Source: Oikopleura dioica
Taxonomy: Eukaryota > Chordata > Appendicularia > Copelata > Oikopleuridae
Direction of reading: 5' to 3'
Assembly: GCA_907165135.1 (NCBI GenBank)
Contig: OU015569.1
Coordinates: forward strand, 10,044,501 to 10,108,500
DNA: 64,000 bases
The notes below the pieces were generated by a model, which saw only the letters and a list, made by a program, of their open reading frames with translations, was not told the origin of the DNA and searched no databases. Numbering within the stretch: position 1 is the first letter of the stretch; every line of letters starts with the position of its first letter. Positions 22,008 to 32,449 of the stretch are shown piece by piece. A program made the position numbers and the translations under genes.

Positions 22008-22619
22008 TTACTCGATTCCAGTTTCATGAACGATGTCCATAAAGTTGGTGTACTCAAACGGCAAATTGCAGAAGGAGCATCTTTTGAATTCACGTCGGAT
22101 TTTCTCGTAGCATTTCGTGCAGTAGAAGTGTTTGCAGGGGCTGTGTGTCTAATAAAAGCGTCCGTTAAAAATGTGAAGAAAAAAAGTTTAAGTTACCATT
22201 GGTTCTTCTTCTCCATGGCAAATCATGCAGTTTTTCATCTCTTCATCGTCGATCTGTCTCGCAGCCATTCTTCTTTGTCGAAGTTTCGTAACCAGTGATC
22301 CAAAGCAGTCTGCAATCGAAAAAGTTTTGCAGAAATCCGAAACTGTAAGTGGGTACGAAAAATACTCGTCGTCGCATTTGATAGCCTGTTTCTCGAAAGC
22401 TCTCCATTCTTCGGGCGTCAAAGGGACATACGCTTGTCCTTTGCACAATTCACAATGTGAATATCTTGTAGCTTTCGTTCCCTCTTCGTTCTTTGCATAC
22501 TTCACGTCGGGATGAAAAACACCGAAATTCCGAGTAATTTTCTTATTGCATTGCAGGCAGAAAATTACAATCTCATCTTCGGTGAAGTCTTCATTTATAA
22601 GGTAGTATTTCCGTGGCAT
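22008..22619 (-). CDS. RING-HC finger protein, putative E3 ubiquitin ligase (187 aa, 2 exons)
   Basis: Exons 22619-22197 and 22148-22008 are in phase (48-nt intron). The C-terminal RING spans the splice junction: C-M-I-C before it, then C-K-H-F-Y-C-T-K-C and C-S-F-C, i.e. C-x2-C...C-x-H-x2-C-x2-C-x9-C-x2-C, complete C3HC4 spacing. The N-terminal half has two more CxxC pairs (CLQCNKK and CELCKGQ) that may hold another zinc. RING-HC proteins recruit E2~ubiquitin. A viral copy probably redirects degradation of host proteins or marks element proteins; the target is unknown. Divergent from the plus-strand gene at 22,808. Confidence 0.85.
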
Positions 22620-22807
22620 TTTAGATGAAAAGTTTGCGAGCACGAGTTTTTTTATAATTCGAGGTTGAGCCCAAACTCTTGATGGCGCCGAGTTTCGCGG
22701 CGTGCTTTCAGATTTGTGGCGTTCTTTCCGGTTACGCAGTGTGCGTTCAGAGCTCAATTGCGACGCTAGAAATTCAAAATAAAAAGTCTGGGTAGAGAAG
22801 AAAAAGA

Positions 22808-23311
22808 ATGAAAAAGTACTATTTGAATTTTTCCGAGATGGAATCGTCTGACAGCGAGGTCGAAGAGGTCGAACAGACAAACACCGGACTGGAATTTCTG
22901 CTCAGGAACGCCCGATCTCACCCACTCCCTCAATTACGTCCTTTCTTGGAAGAAATCTATCACTTCTCAGAGCGCGAACCGTGGATACTCAAGTTCAAGG
23001 GATTTTTCCTGGTTAAAAGCGACTCAGGGATCTTTCAACTGGTCAAGTTTCCCCTTGGACCTCGTCATTGCTGGACCTTGGAAACGACCATTGGATCGGA
23101 CCACCTCACCGATCTGGACAACCGTCTCTGTGCGCGAATCGCGGAGCAAGAAAACAAAGTCCTTGTCGTTGTTGATTCAGCCGTACTTATGGTCAACTCA
23201 GTTCCTCGACGACGATCCCGACTTGAAAACGACGGCTACGAGCTTGCCCTCTCGATTGAAAACGGCTTAGCTGTATTTTACTCTGTTGGAACCTACTCAC
23301 TTGTTGTCTAA
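22808..23311 (+). CDS. Element-specific protein, family A member 2 (167 aa)
   Basis: Intronless frame MKKYYLNFSEMESSDSEVEE... with an acidic N-terminus and a C-terminal domain paralogous to the protein at 21,270-21,803 (see that entry). It lies on the other side of the RING gene, so the pair brackets it in opposite orientations. Unknown function. Confidence 0.68.
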   Translation: MKKYYLNFSEMESSDSEVEEVEQTNTGLEFLLRNARSHPLPQLRPFLEEIYHFSEREPWILKFKGFFLVKSDSGIFQLVKFPLGPRHCWTLETTIGSDHLTDLDNRLCARIAEQENKVLVVVDSAVLMVNSVPRRRSRLENDGYELALSIENGLAVFYSVGTYSLVV

Positions 23312-23447
23312 TACAGTTTTTCTCCATACCTTTTTGTTGATTTTTATTTATAAGCAGGAAGTTGACCTTGTTGTATTGGTTGAGCCGGTGGCGCAGGTGA
23401 ACTCGAGTGGAAAACGATAATAAAAAGAGCAATCGTTTTGATTGAGC

Positions 23448-26400
23448 ATGAAGAGATATAATTTGTATTTTCCTGGATTAAATCCATGGATAACTTTGGG
23501 AGAGATCCAGAGATTTGGCGGCGATTTCAAAACCTTATTCAAGGACGGAAAACTCGCAGAGTCTCGATTTATTTCTCATATTCATAATCTTTCATTAGTG
23601 CATTCGGCGTTTAGCAAGGAAGAGATCATAGCATTTTACAACCTTGACATTGTCAACGTAAAATCTAAGTTCAAACATACGATAAAACTCGTTCTTCTTG
23701 AGGAAAGTGTTCTGAGAAGAACAAGCGTTATAATCGAAGAGGGTGAATGCTATTTTTATCTTTACCCATTTGACACATTTCTCGCAAAATTATACAGAAA
23801 GAAATCCAATATCAATAGCATAAATGATTTCTCATTCAAAATAGATGGTCTGAGTCTTTTTGAAGGACCAAATGATGTTTTTTCGAAAGATCTATCAAAA
23901 ATTGCGAAAAAACTTGCAGCAGAGGTAAATTTTTTCCAATTAATCACTAATCACATGAATCTTTACAAACTTGAGCTACTACAAACTTTTTCAAGCGATA
24001 AAAACTCGAGGATCCTCAATTTTATTGTTGATAAAGACGAACTTCTTTCCACAAATAAGCTTAATCTAAGATATATTTTTGATATGAACAGTTTGGGCAA
24101 TGTGTACAAATGTTCGAACTCCCTCTGTGGATTTGAAACCTTTTTCGAATCATACTTGCAGAATCATGAAAAGGGATGTCAAAGGCGAGTAAAAAAGATC
24201 ACTCCTAATCAACGAGTCTACGGTACATCAATTAATCCGATTGAAGAGGCGATTCAAGCTGGGTTTCTTTCACCTGAGATGAGAAAATACAGAAAAACCA
24301 GATTTAGTAAGTTTCATCTATGATGACAAAAAATAAAAGGTTTAAGTCACTTTTGATATCGAGACCATGGAGCGTCAGATTGAAGAAACCAACAAGTCAA
24401 CAACAGTTCACTCTGAACTTCGACTTCTTTCAATCGGAATAGGAAGCAACTTCGGATACCAGCGATTCTTGATCCGACGGAATGACGAGAATGACGGGGC
24501 AAAAGAGCTTGTTCAAAGATTTGTTGACGAAATTGAATCTCTTGCAGTCGCTGAAGAAAATTATCTCCCATCTGAGCTAAGAGACTCGATTCAAAACCTC
24601 CAAAACATCGATATGAATTCAGGTAGTATTTTTCTCCCAATAGTTGCTGACAATTTTGAAGTGCATGCTGAGCAAAAGATGAAAATCCGATATTTACGTC
24701 GAGAACTCACAAATTATGCAAAAATGGACATCTTTGGTTTCAATAGTGCTAAGTTTGATTTGAAAGTCTTAAGTCCGTATCTTATCCCAATTTTGATGAA
24801 AAAACACGGGTCCAAATTTACAAGTATTAAAAAAGGCAGTCATTACTTCTCTATGTCAACCCCGAAATATCAATTCAAAGATGCAAAACTTTTTAGCACT
24901 CCAACTGATCTTGCTGGATATCTTAAACAAGGAGGAGTCGACGAAGGAAAGGCGATTTGGCCTTATGAAAAATATCATAGCGTTTTTGATATCATGAATG
25001 ACAAGAATTTTCCTCCTCGAGAGGATTTCTTCTCGAGTCTTAAAAATAAAGCTATTTCAGAAGAAGATTATGAAATTTTCAAAGATGAATTTAACAAAAA
25101 TCAAAGAAGAGACCCCCATTATTCCATGGCTCATTGGCTTCAGCACTACAATTTGGCAGATGTCACTCCTTTTGCGAAAGCCATCGACAATCAATTCAAA
25201 TTATTCTTTGAGACTTTCAAAATTGACCCTTCTTTTTGCATGAGTCTACCAAAATTTGCGATGGCGTGCGTTTTTGAAGGGTATTCGAAAGATTCACCGC
25301 TCACATGTAAGTTATTTTTTGTGAAATTGATTTTAATAATATTTTTCAAGTTTCCTTCCACCGTACTTGTCACAAAGAACATAAACTTCTCCGCGATAAT
25401 ATCATCGGTGGTCTGGTAAACGTCTATTCTCGCTACACTGAGCTTCGACCCGAGGTGGACGCTCCGAGAAATGCCAAGTTCGCGCCAAATGGGGATCCTT
25501 TTACAAAGATAGTCTTTTTTGACTTCAATGCTTTGTACTTGTACGCACAGAAGATGCTATTACCGTCCACTCCAGGTAATTTTTTTACTGTTTCTGAGCT
25601 CACTCTTATGATAAGGTATCAGATGGCAGAAAATCGACAATACCGTCTTTCGAAAATCCATAATGACGTCGGACAACTCTCTTGCTGCGCTTCAATGGCT
25701 TACATACATTGACGAGTTCAGCCCCTTGTTGGTTCAGACTAATGGAGAGCGGGTCCGACTTGAGCATCAGTATTTCAGGGGAGAGCACCAGGTCCTTAAT
25801 TATAAAATTGACGGGTACGCTTGTGTTGATGGACAGCATCATTATTTCGAGTTTTTAGGATGTTATTTTCATCAATATTGTGTTGATTGCAACCCCGGTC
25901 AGATTGACCATGGGTTTGAGAAGAAACGTCGAATTTTGTCCAGAAAAGGGACTGTTCACATCATGCGAGAATGTGAATGGGTTCACCGACGAAATAAATA
26001 TTATGTTGACCGAGTTTCTAAATATTGGGGACATATTTTCAAGCTGAAAGAATCAGAAAAAAGCATTCTTGAAGGAATAAAAAATGATGAGATATACGGA
26101 TTTATCGAGGCCGATGTTTCTTGTCCGAAAGAAGTTTTTGATCAGATTTCGTACATAAATTTTCCTCCGGTCATTCAGCGTATGAAAATCACTGACGAGC
26201 ATTTGAGTTCATATATGAAAGCTCAGTTTGAGAAAACTGGAAGCAAGTGCGACCAGGAAACTGTTGTTCAGACTTACAATGGTAAGAAAATGTTTCTCTT
26301 GACAACATTAGTGAAATTTTATCTTGAACTTGGTTTGGAAATAACAAATATTCGATCTTTTACTCAATTTCGAGCGACCAAAAGTCTAAGCGATTATGCC

Positions 26401-27377
26401 AATAATATAACCAATGGTCGCGTAAACGCCCTTGATGCCAATAACTCTGCTCTCGCTTTGGCTTTTAAGACCATCGGAAATTGCGGAGGATTTGGGAAGG
26501 CGATCGAGCAAGTTGATCGTCCAAATACAAAATTCAACGACGATAAACAGCTCAAGAAATCTATTGTTAAACCAACTTATAAATCATCGGAGGCTCTCTG
26601 TCAAGAAAACGGAGAGTATGAAATTTCAGAGGTCATTTTTGACAAGTTGCGGATCAAAGATGATAAGCCAACTGTTCTCGGTGTGGCTATTCTTCAAAAT
26701 TCAAAACTCCATTTTCTCTCCTTTGTTTACAATTTTCTTCACAAATACCTGAGACCTGGGTCCTACAAGCTAAACTACTGTGATACTGACAGCTTAGCAA
26801 TATGTAAGTTTGTATTTTCTGCCACTTATAAAAATATTTCAGCGTTTACTCGAAGCGGAACGGATGGACAAACAACAAGGTCACAGATGGAAGCCGCTCT
26901 GCTACCATGTGTTCGAGAGGAGCTTATGGAAGAGTTTCTTCAAGTTTGGCACAAATGGATTGTTCTTGAAGACACCACTCTTAATCATAAAACTCCTGGT
27001 CTTCTCAAAGGTTTGATCATTTTGCATCTGGATTTTAAACTCTAATAGCTGAGTGGCAAACAAATAACGGCGCCCTTGTCTGCCTCGGAAACAAGATGTA
27101 CTTTGGCTTTGATGAAGAAAAGAAAGAGAGCAAGCGATCGACGAAAGGAGTTCCTCATAATCACGAGCTCAAACTTCAAGAATTTCTCGACTGTTTAAAA
27201 GGGACCATTGCCACAAATAATACTTGTCAAGTTCGCATGTTACGCTCGACCAACGACAATATTGTTAAGCGGATTTCGATTGAAAAAAAAGTTCTTTCGA
27301 ATATTTTTGTTAAACTTCGAGTCATGTCGGACGGCGTGACATGTAAACCACTGACCCTTGACGGTAAAATCCTTTAA
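23448..27377 (+). CDS. polB: Protein-primed family B DNA polymerase (1,242 aa, 6 exons)
   Basis: Exons 23448-24306, 24347-25306, 25351-25575, 25616-26803, 26843-27010 and 27049-27377 join in phase to 1,243 codons. Exonuclease motifs: ExoI FDIET at the start of exon 2, ExoII GFNSAKFDLKVL, ExoIII HYNLADVTPF. Polymerase motifs: GGLVNVYSRYTE, motif A FFDFNALYLYAQKM, motif B NSALALAFKTIGNCGGFGKA, motif C YCDTDSL, and a Lys motif KRSTKGVP near the end. Between A and B lies the insertion typical of Polinton polymerases (YKIDGYACVDGQHHYFEFLG then CYFHQYCVDC). A possible CxxC...H..C finger (CSNSLCGFETF) lies near residue ~230. The ATG at 23448 is the first in frame. Length is normal for the family. 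It replicates the element from a protein primer, probably at the inverted repeats. Confidence 0.97.
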
Positions 27378-27439
27378 TCTGTTCCATTTCAATAAATCTT
27401 GGTGCATATATATCAACTGGCTTCACTCTTTTTTGCAAA

Positions 27440-27985
27440 ATGCCTTTTTATCCATCAGAGCGAGCTGATCTTGAAGCGCTTCGAAAAGAATATGGAGGAA
27501 CTTACCTTCCTCTCGCCGAAGAGGAGCTCGATTTTTTCCGACAAACCGAGAGAGTTGGTCAGCTTCACAACAGGCTAATCATACCTCCTCCGAAACCTGG
27601 GCGAATCGTTGAAACTGCTCATTTGAGATTACTCTTAAATAAAAATTTTGATTTGAACAGCCTCATCGAAGACATCTTCGATGTGATTTCTCCAGTATTT
27701 CGAATCAAAATTGATTTCGGTTTTCTCATGGAAAATATTTTGACTGAAGATCCAGATTCCCGCTACCGATTTCACTGGCCTCAAATATCAACTGGACTTC
27801 CGATCGAGCCACACTTGATTAAAGACAAATTTTCCAAGAAAGCCTTTCTTGAAAATATTCCAAGCTGGTCCGAAATTCCTCAAATGGTCGAGATCGAGCA
27901 CGAGAATCAATCAAGCTTCAGAAAGAGCGGGTTCAATCTGACTAAACTTCTCACCTGCAGCGTCTACGTTACAAAGATGAAATGA
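27440..27985 (+). CDS. Unknown element protein (181 aa)
   Basis: An intact frame begins 62 bp after the polymerase stop. It starts MPFYPSERADLEALRKEYGG, contains IIPPPKPGRIVE, DIFDVISPVFRIKIDFGFLM and YRFHWPQISTGLP, and has no Cys-rich or membrane segments. It is likely a co-expressed replication or structural accessory, judged by position only. No family recognised. Confidence 0.7.
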   Translation: MPFYPSERADLEALRKEYGGTYLPLAEEELDFFRQTERVGQLHNRLIIPPPKPGRIVETAHLRLLLNKNFDLNSLIEDIFDVISPVFRIKIDFGFLMENILTEDPDSRYRFHWPQISTGLPIEPHLIKDKFSKKAFLENIPSWSEIPQMVEIEHENQSSFRKSGFNLTKLLTCSVYVTKMK

Positions 27986-28390
27986 AACCAAGACGCAGCG
28001 GGACTCTCAGTGTGACCTTGTTTCTACTCTGCGCGCCCTCTTTTGGATACTCTACTCGATTTAACATCTCAAATTTCTTAATTCTCATCAAATCCAAAAA
28101 ATGAAACTCAAATTTTTATATCTATCATTATGATCGCTTCTGCAAAAATGGAAATTGAATTCTAAAATGAAACACTATCATTAAAAACATTGTTGTTATC
28201 ACTTCGGGATATAATTCTTATCAAATGAAAACTGTTTTGACAACTTCGTCTTCTGTATCAACCGCTTTCTTAAAATGAAACAGTATATTTTTTAATCGTT
28301 ATTGTCATTGGCTTACCGAATACATTCCAAATTTCTGAAATCTCTTTGCTTTGATTGCATAAAAAAAAACGCTTAATACAATTTATATTT
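27986..28390. other. AT-rich spacer between convergent gene blocks
   Basis: No gene. A short AAAATGAAAC-type motif recurs at about 28,099, 28,165, 28,224 and 28,275. Both flanking genes end here. Confidence 0.5.
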
Positions 28391-29035
28391 TCACCAAATT
28401 TTATTTTCACCAGATAGAAATTGAGTAGAAAAAACAAAGAAGTATGAAAGATCAGAAATTTTTAGGAGCAGAAATTTTGAGAAGCAGAAACAGAAAAGAG
28501 CCGAAATTGAAAAAGCTTGCATTTGATTATTCAGAGGCTCCGAGACTTTTTTTGGTGGTGGAACAGCTTGGTAGTCCTCGTTGATGTAAATCGTTCCTGT
28601 TTGCTCGGGCTGCGTTAGAACATCATCGTCGGGAGTTGTACGCAAGTTCCATCCAAGAACGGACGGAGATTGGAAGACATTTTCTTGACCGCAGATGGGA
28701 CAGTCATGAGATGGCTCTTCTTCAGGTTGGAATGGCATAGTGTACCTGAAAATGTACGCTTTTGGCTCATTTCTCATCTGTTCAGAGAGTGTTTGAAGAG
28801 CCTCGCGTTCGATCTCGATCAGTAGCTGCTTCTTGGTGTGGCGAAACTCGAGCAGGTGAAGGAACTCGACTTCGAGCTGATGTTTAGTTGAAACAGGCAG
28901 ACGGAGCTCAATTTCTTCTCCTGAGAATCCATCAGGAAAAAATTTATCGTCATTCGAGATCACTGAAGCGTCGATGTAGAAAACTCCTCCTTTATTGGCG
29001 GTGTGAAAATCAAAGTCTTTGATTGTAACGATCAT
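28391..29035 (-). CDS. Family B member 1, element-specific beta-type protein (214 aa)
   Basis: The ATG at 29035 opens MIVTIKDFDFHTANKGGVFY, sharing with its two neighbours the layout: short beta start, G-G-x-F, hydrophobic F.. P..F.. aELdLR core, then a Glu-rich helix ending LLEFxH. A CPIC pair follows at ~residue 116. The last ~45 residues are hydrophobic/aromatic and could be read-through past an unseen splice site. The promoter region has the shared GCACTGGTTAACCAGTGC palindrome 46 bp upstream of the ATG and a TATA-like TTTATTTATAAAC 39 bp further out. No known family recognised. Confidence 0.7.
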   Translation of the reverse strand: MIVTIKDFDFHTANKGGVFYIDASVISNDDKFFPDGFSGEEIELRLPVSTKHQLEVEFLHLLEFRHTKKQLLIEIEREALQTLSEQMRNEPKAYIFRYTMPFQPEEEPSHDCPICGQENVFQSPSVLGWNLRTTPDDDVLTQPEQTGTIYINEDYQAVPPPKKVSEPLNNQMQAFSISALFCFCFSKFLLLKISDLSYFFVFSTQFLSGENKIW

Positions 29036-29080
29036 TTTTGCGAATGAGAGAAGAATCGATTTTGCTCCTGAAGTTCAAAT

Positions 29081-29098
29081 GCACTGGTTAACCAGTGC
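29081..29098 (-). promoter_or_regulatory. Perfect 18-bp palindrome in promoter of family B member 1
   Basis: GCACTGGTTAACCAGTGC is its own reverse complement. It sits 46 bp upstream of the start codon at 29035. Related sequences sit at the same place before the other two paralogues. Minus-strand TATA-like element at 29137-29149. Confidence 0.75.
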
Positions 29099-29324
29099 TC
29101 TTTTCCTAGCCTTGACACCGCTTCTACGCTTCCTTTGTTTATAAATAAAAGATCCTGCTTCAAAAAACTACAAAAAGATTTATCACCGACATTTATTTTC
29201 ACCGAAAAATATTTACAAAGGAAAGCACGACAAAATAAAAGTAAAGTAGAGCAAGCACCACAGTTTATCTAAGAAAGTATAGAAAAGCAAAGCACCACAA
29301 GAAAAGACAGTTTCATTTGAAGAT

Positions 29325-29756
29325 TCAATGATTATACTTTGTCACCTTCCATTCTTCAAGCTTGAATATTGGTGATCCACAGTTTGAACAATCCTCTGGA
29401 GGAGTCTGCTCGAGTTGCATCGGGAAGTTGTATTGAAACGTCCAGCAACCAAAAATTGCTTCCCCTTTTTTTCCCTCGGAAGTGAGCACTTTTTCAAGAA
29501 GAATTATTGGTACGGGCTTTTTTGAGTGACAAAATTCCAAAAGCTGAAGGAATTCCGTCTCAACCTCTTGTTTTGTCGAGACTGTTATCCGGAGATCAAG
29601 CTCTGCTGCTGGGAATCCACCAGGAAAGTGAACGTCGATAAGCGGCATGCACATGGCATCAATGTGAAAAACTCCTCCACAACCTTTATGCTCAAAGTCG
29701 AAGGCTTCAATTTGAACCATAAAATCAGCTGAGGAGACTTCGGAACATCGGAACAT
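29325..29756 (-). CDS. Family B member 2 (143 aa)
   Basis: The start ATG at 29756 was chosen because the leader just before it (CATTCTCAACAAAAAAA) matches the leaders of the two paralogues. The frame then gives MFRCSEVSSADFMVQIEAFD, a GGVFHIDAM core, ELDLRITVSTKQEVETEFLQ and a CSNCGS pair near residue 128, parallel to the CPIC of member 1. It ends EEWKVTKYNH. Function unknown. Confidence 0.7.
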   Translation of the reverse strand: MFRCSEVSSADFMVQIEAFDFEHKGCGGVFHIDAMCMPLIDVHFPGGFPAAELDLRITVSTKQEVETEFLQLLEFCHSKKPVPIILLEKVLTSEGKKGEAIFGCWTFQYNFPMQLEQTPPEDCSNCGSPIFKLEEWKVTKYNH

Positions 29757-29807
29757 TTTTTTTGTTGAGAATGAGATCAACTAAGAATTCTTCTATGAGG
29801 TTCAAAA

Positions 29808-29825
29808 GCGCTGGATACTCAGTGC
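29808..29825 (-). promoter_or_regulatory. Imperfect copy of the family B promoter palindrome
   Basis: GCGCTGGATACTCAGTGC, 52 bp upstream of the ATG at 29756, resembles the perfect palindrome at 29081. TATA-like TTTATTTATAAAC at 29874-29886 (minus). Confidence 0.65.
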
Positions 29826-29976
29826 CTGCTTTTGACCACTGATTCTACTCGAGCGGAACTTCGCGTCTTGAATGTTTATAAATAAAGGAACCTGCTTGAA
29901 AGAACGACAAGGAAATAAAAACACCAAATTTTATTACTCGAGTAAAGAAGCAGAAAACGATCAGAAAAGGAAAAGA

Positions 29977-30567
29977 TTAGATGTCCATTTGTTGCTCGGA
30001 AGCTGGCTGAATCGGAGTTGGTTGTTCGTAAGCTGGCTGAATCGGCTGAATCGGAGTTGGCTGGATTGGAGTTGGCTGAATGGGAGTTGGCTGGATGAGA
30101 GTTGGCTTGATAGGAGTTGGCTGAATCAGAGTTGGCTGAATCGGAGTTGGCTGGATCGGAGTTGGCTGGATCGGAGTTGGCTTGATCGGAGTTGGCTGAA
30201 TGGGAGAAAGCGGAGCCGGAGTTGGCTGAATGGGAGAAAGCTGGGTCGGAGTTGACTGAGTCGGAAGTCGACTGAATCGGAAAGTGTAGGAAGCGGGGAT
30301 ATTGTGCTCTCTTTCCCAGTCGGATTGCTTTGACTCGGAAGTAAGGTTGACGGACGCAGGTTGATGAGATTCTGTGAAGGAAAGAAGAGTAGCGAACGTT
30401 TCAGAAATTTCAGCTGCAGTCCTTTCATACATTCTCAAGTTGATTTCTGAAGCAGGTTGGGTATAGTCAAAATGACTCTCAAAGCCTGGGATAAAAGTTC
30501 CCTTGACTTTGAAAAATCCGCCTCCGTTGTGTGATCGAAAAGTGAAAGATTTAATCGTGACAAACAT
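29977..30567 (-). CDS. Family B member 3 with long (T)PIQP repeat tail (196 aa)
   Basis: The N-terminal ~100 residues follow the family B layout (MFVTIKSFTFRSHNGGGFFK, then EINLRMYERTAAEISETFAT and LLSFTESH). The C-terminal ~85 residues are a low-complexity array of TPIQP/TPIKP/TLIQP-type pentapeptides, about seventeen units. The CxxC pair of the other members is absent. The tail is probably extended and may mediate multivalent binding or be a spacer. The repeat DNA (GAGTTGGCTGGATCG-like units) may expand and contract by slippage. Confidence 0.75.
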   Translation of the reverse strand: MFVTIKSFTFRSHNGGGFFKVKGTFIPGFESHFDYTQPASEINLRMYERTAAEISETFATLLSFTESHQPASVNLTSESKQSDWEREHNIPASYTFRFSRLPTQSTPTQLSPIQPTPAPLSPIQPTPIKPTPIQPTPIQPTPIQPTLIQPTPIKPTLIQPTPIQPTPIQPTPIQPIQPAYEQPTPIQPASEQQMDI

Positions 30568-30615
30568 CTTTTTGAGAATGACGAAAATGACAAAATCAAG
30601 TCCAGAAGTGCTAAA

Positions 30616-30633
30616 GCACTGGTTAGTCAGTGC
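30616..30633 (-). promoter_or_regulatory. Third copy of the family B promoter palindrome
   Basis: GCACTGGTTAGTCAGTGC lies 49 bp upstream of the ATG at 30567 and differs from the perfect palindrome at two positions. Confidence 0.7.
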
Positions 30634-30668
30634 ATCTTTTACTACCAGTGATTCTTTTATGTTTACCT

Positions 30669-31978
30669 TTACAATAACGTTTTTTCGACTTGTTTATGTT
30701 CGTCAATCGTAAGTTTGACAGACACAATTGACCATATAACAATGTGATAGTCATCGTCGTCATCTAGTGGTTTGTTGAAATCGAATGTGAAGGAGAGCCA
30801 TCCTTGTGATATTTCCTCGCCCTCAAATTCATGAGCGAAAATTGCATTGCTCTTGTACGCATCCATGGATGTCACATAAGACAAGTTGCTTTGAGAGATT
30901 CTTCCAAGAGCATTTTGAAATTTCCAATAAGGGAGAATTGGATACTGATTCGTGATTTTCTAGAAACATGATAAATTTTTTTATTCTTCTATGTTATCTT
31001 ACCTGAGGATATCCATGGAGCGACTGCCCATTTAATGTGACGTTTATTTGAGTAAGATCCTGATGAAAACTGAAATTTGTGGACTCAAAAGCATCCGATC
31101 CAAACAAGGCATCTGTTTTGATGAGTCCAAAGAACATGTACGCGGGAGTATTTCCACCAGTAACATTGAGAAGCTGAACTTGCTTACGACCTTTTGGTAA
31201 AGCCATTGTCTTTATCATAGTGTCATTGAATTTGTAGGAGATCGGTTTTGATTTGATTCTCGCAAAATGATTTCTCAAGCTTGTAGAGGACACATATTCA
31301 ACCATTGCATAGGCATCTGTTATTTTGAGAGCTTCTCCAGCCGGCAACTTATCATTTGGGTCGCTTCCAATAAAAATTGTAGAGAACTCATGCTTTAGAC
31401 GGTAGAGCGTCAGTGATAGATCAGTGTTGAGAGGAAGAGGTTTATTTTCAAGGAAGAATCCGTGAGTAGGTAAGAAGATGAGTTCGTAAACATAATTCCC
31501 ATCGGAGTTGACAAAGCAGCCTGGTCTCCTACCGTCTCTGATTTCTTCCTTAGCCGCATCTGTCGCAAGTGTCTCAAAATTGTACTCGTCATAGTACCCT
31601 TCGATCTGGAAAGCAGTCATCACATATTGAGGATCGTAGTTTGTCAGCTTTGTCAAATAATCAGCTAGCATATAATGCGCGCTAAGAGAAAAAGTAAGGC
31701 TAATCTATGAACAAAAACTCTTACTTTGAATTGGAGTTATCAATTATCTGAGAATTCACGGCAACTTCTGTTTTTCCAAACTGTTTGCTTGCGAATCCAT
31801 TGCAGGGGATGTAGTTCTTGTCAAGTTCGATCGTGAAATGAATCGCAATGTTGTTTTTGACGAGAAAAAGGTTTGGATCAGCATCGAAGTGGAAATGAAG
31901 ACGTCCGGTTAAACTATCTACCTCTCTGGGATAGTGACGCTTTACGACTTTCTGGTCGTAGTACTCAACTTCTATCAT
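30669..31978 (-). CDS. Major capsid protein candidate (407 aa, 3 exons)
   Basis: Exons 31978-31725, 31681-31003 and 30959-30669 join in phase (43-nt introns). It has the position, length and beta-rich composition of Polinton double-jelly-roll capsid proteins. Features include RLHFHFDADPNLFLVKNNIA early, NVTLNGQSLHGYPQ (the N-G-x-x-x-x-GYP element) and a final YHIVIWSIVSVKLTIDEHKQ strand pair of the type that ends this family. Two jelly rolls would be assigned to about residues 1-190 and 190-400. The identification is from layout and short motifs, not from an alignment, so a different structural role is possible. It is followed by the protease operon upstream and family B downstream. Confidence 0.7.
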
Positions 31979-32029
31979 AGTTTCAGTCTAAACAAGTAAA
32001 GATTGAAGATCGTTTTTCACCAATTTTAA

Positions 32030-32449
32030 TCACCAAATTTGAGAGAGTTTGTCAAAAAGAAGTTGATCGTTCTCAGTAAGATTTTTAGAAAAAATAGAGG
32101 AAAGTTTTTTCATAGAATAAAGAGAGCGAAAGATAACATAGAAACAGACGTAGAAACCACAGTAAAATGACGCATCTGATTGAATTTTTTTATAAAAATA
32201 TTTTTTACGATCACCGAAAAAGTCGGTTAATTCTTTTGGATATTTTCCTAATTTCAAACTATCAAAAATCTCGATTTTTGACTTTTCAATACGAAGTGCT
32301 ATCCAGTGAGAACCTTTTGACTTTTCCGGTGAAAGATTAACAACGAGAAAAGCAGGATATTCATTAAGAGTGGAAAGAGTATCAATAGAGAAAACACCAA
32401 GGAAATTTTGTACACGTTCTAAACGTTTAGCAATATAGTAAGAGTTCAT
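32030..32449 (-). CDS. Adenain-like cysteine protease (139 aa)
   Basis: The ATG at 32449 overlaps the stop of the preceding gene (ATGA). Catalytic features in order: His in GSHWIALRIE, acidic residue in KIEIFDSLKLG, Gln/Cys region QSDASFYCGFYVCFYVI with the nucleophile Cys. This is the adenovirus protease (C5/Ulp1-like) arrangement used for virion maturation. It is shorter than adenain (~200 aa). The same frame is open upstream to 32,713, but that part is better explained as the overlapping basic protein. Confidence 0.9.
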   Translation of the reverse strand: MNSYYIAKRLERVQNFLGVFSIDTLSTLNEYPAFLVVNLSPEKSKGSHWIALRIEKSKIEIFDSLKLGKYPKELTDFFGDRKKYFYKKIQSDASFYCGFYVCFYVIFRSLYSMKKLSSIFSKNLTENDQLLFDKLSQIW

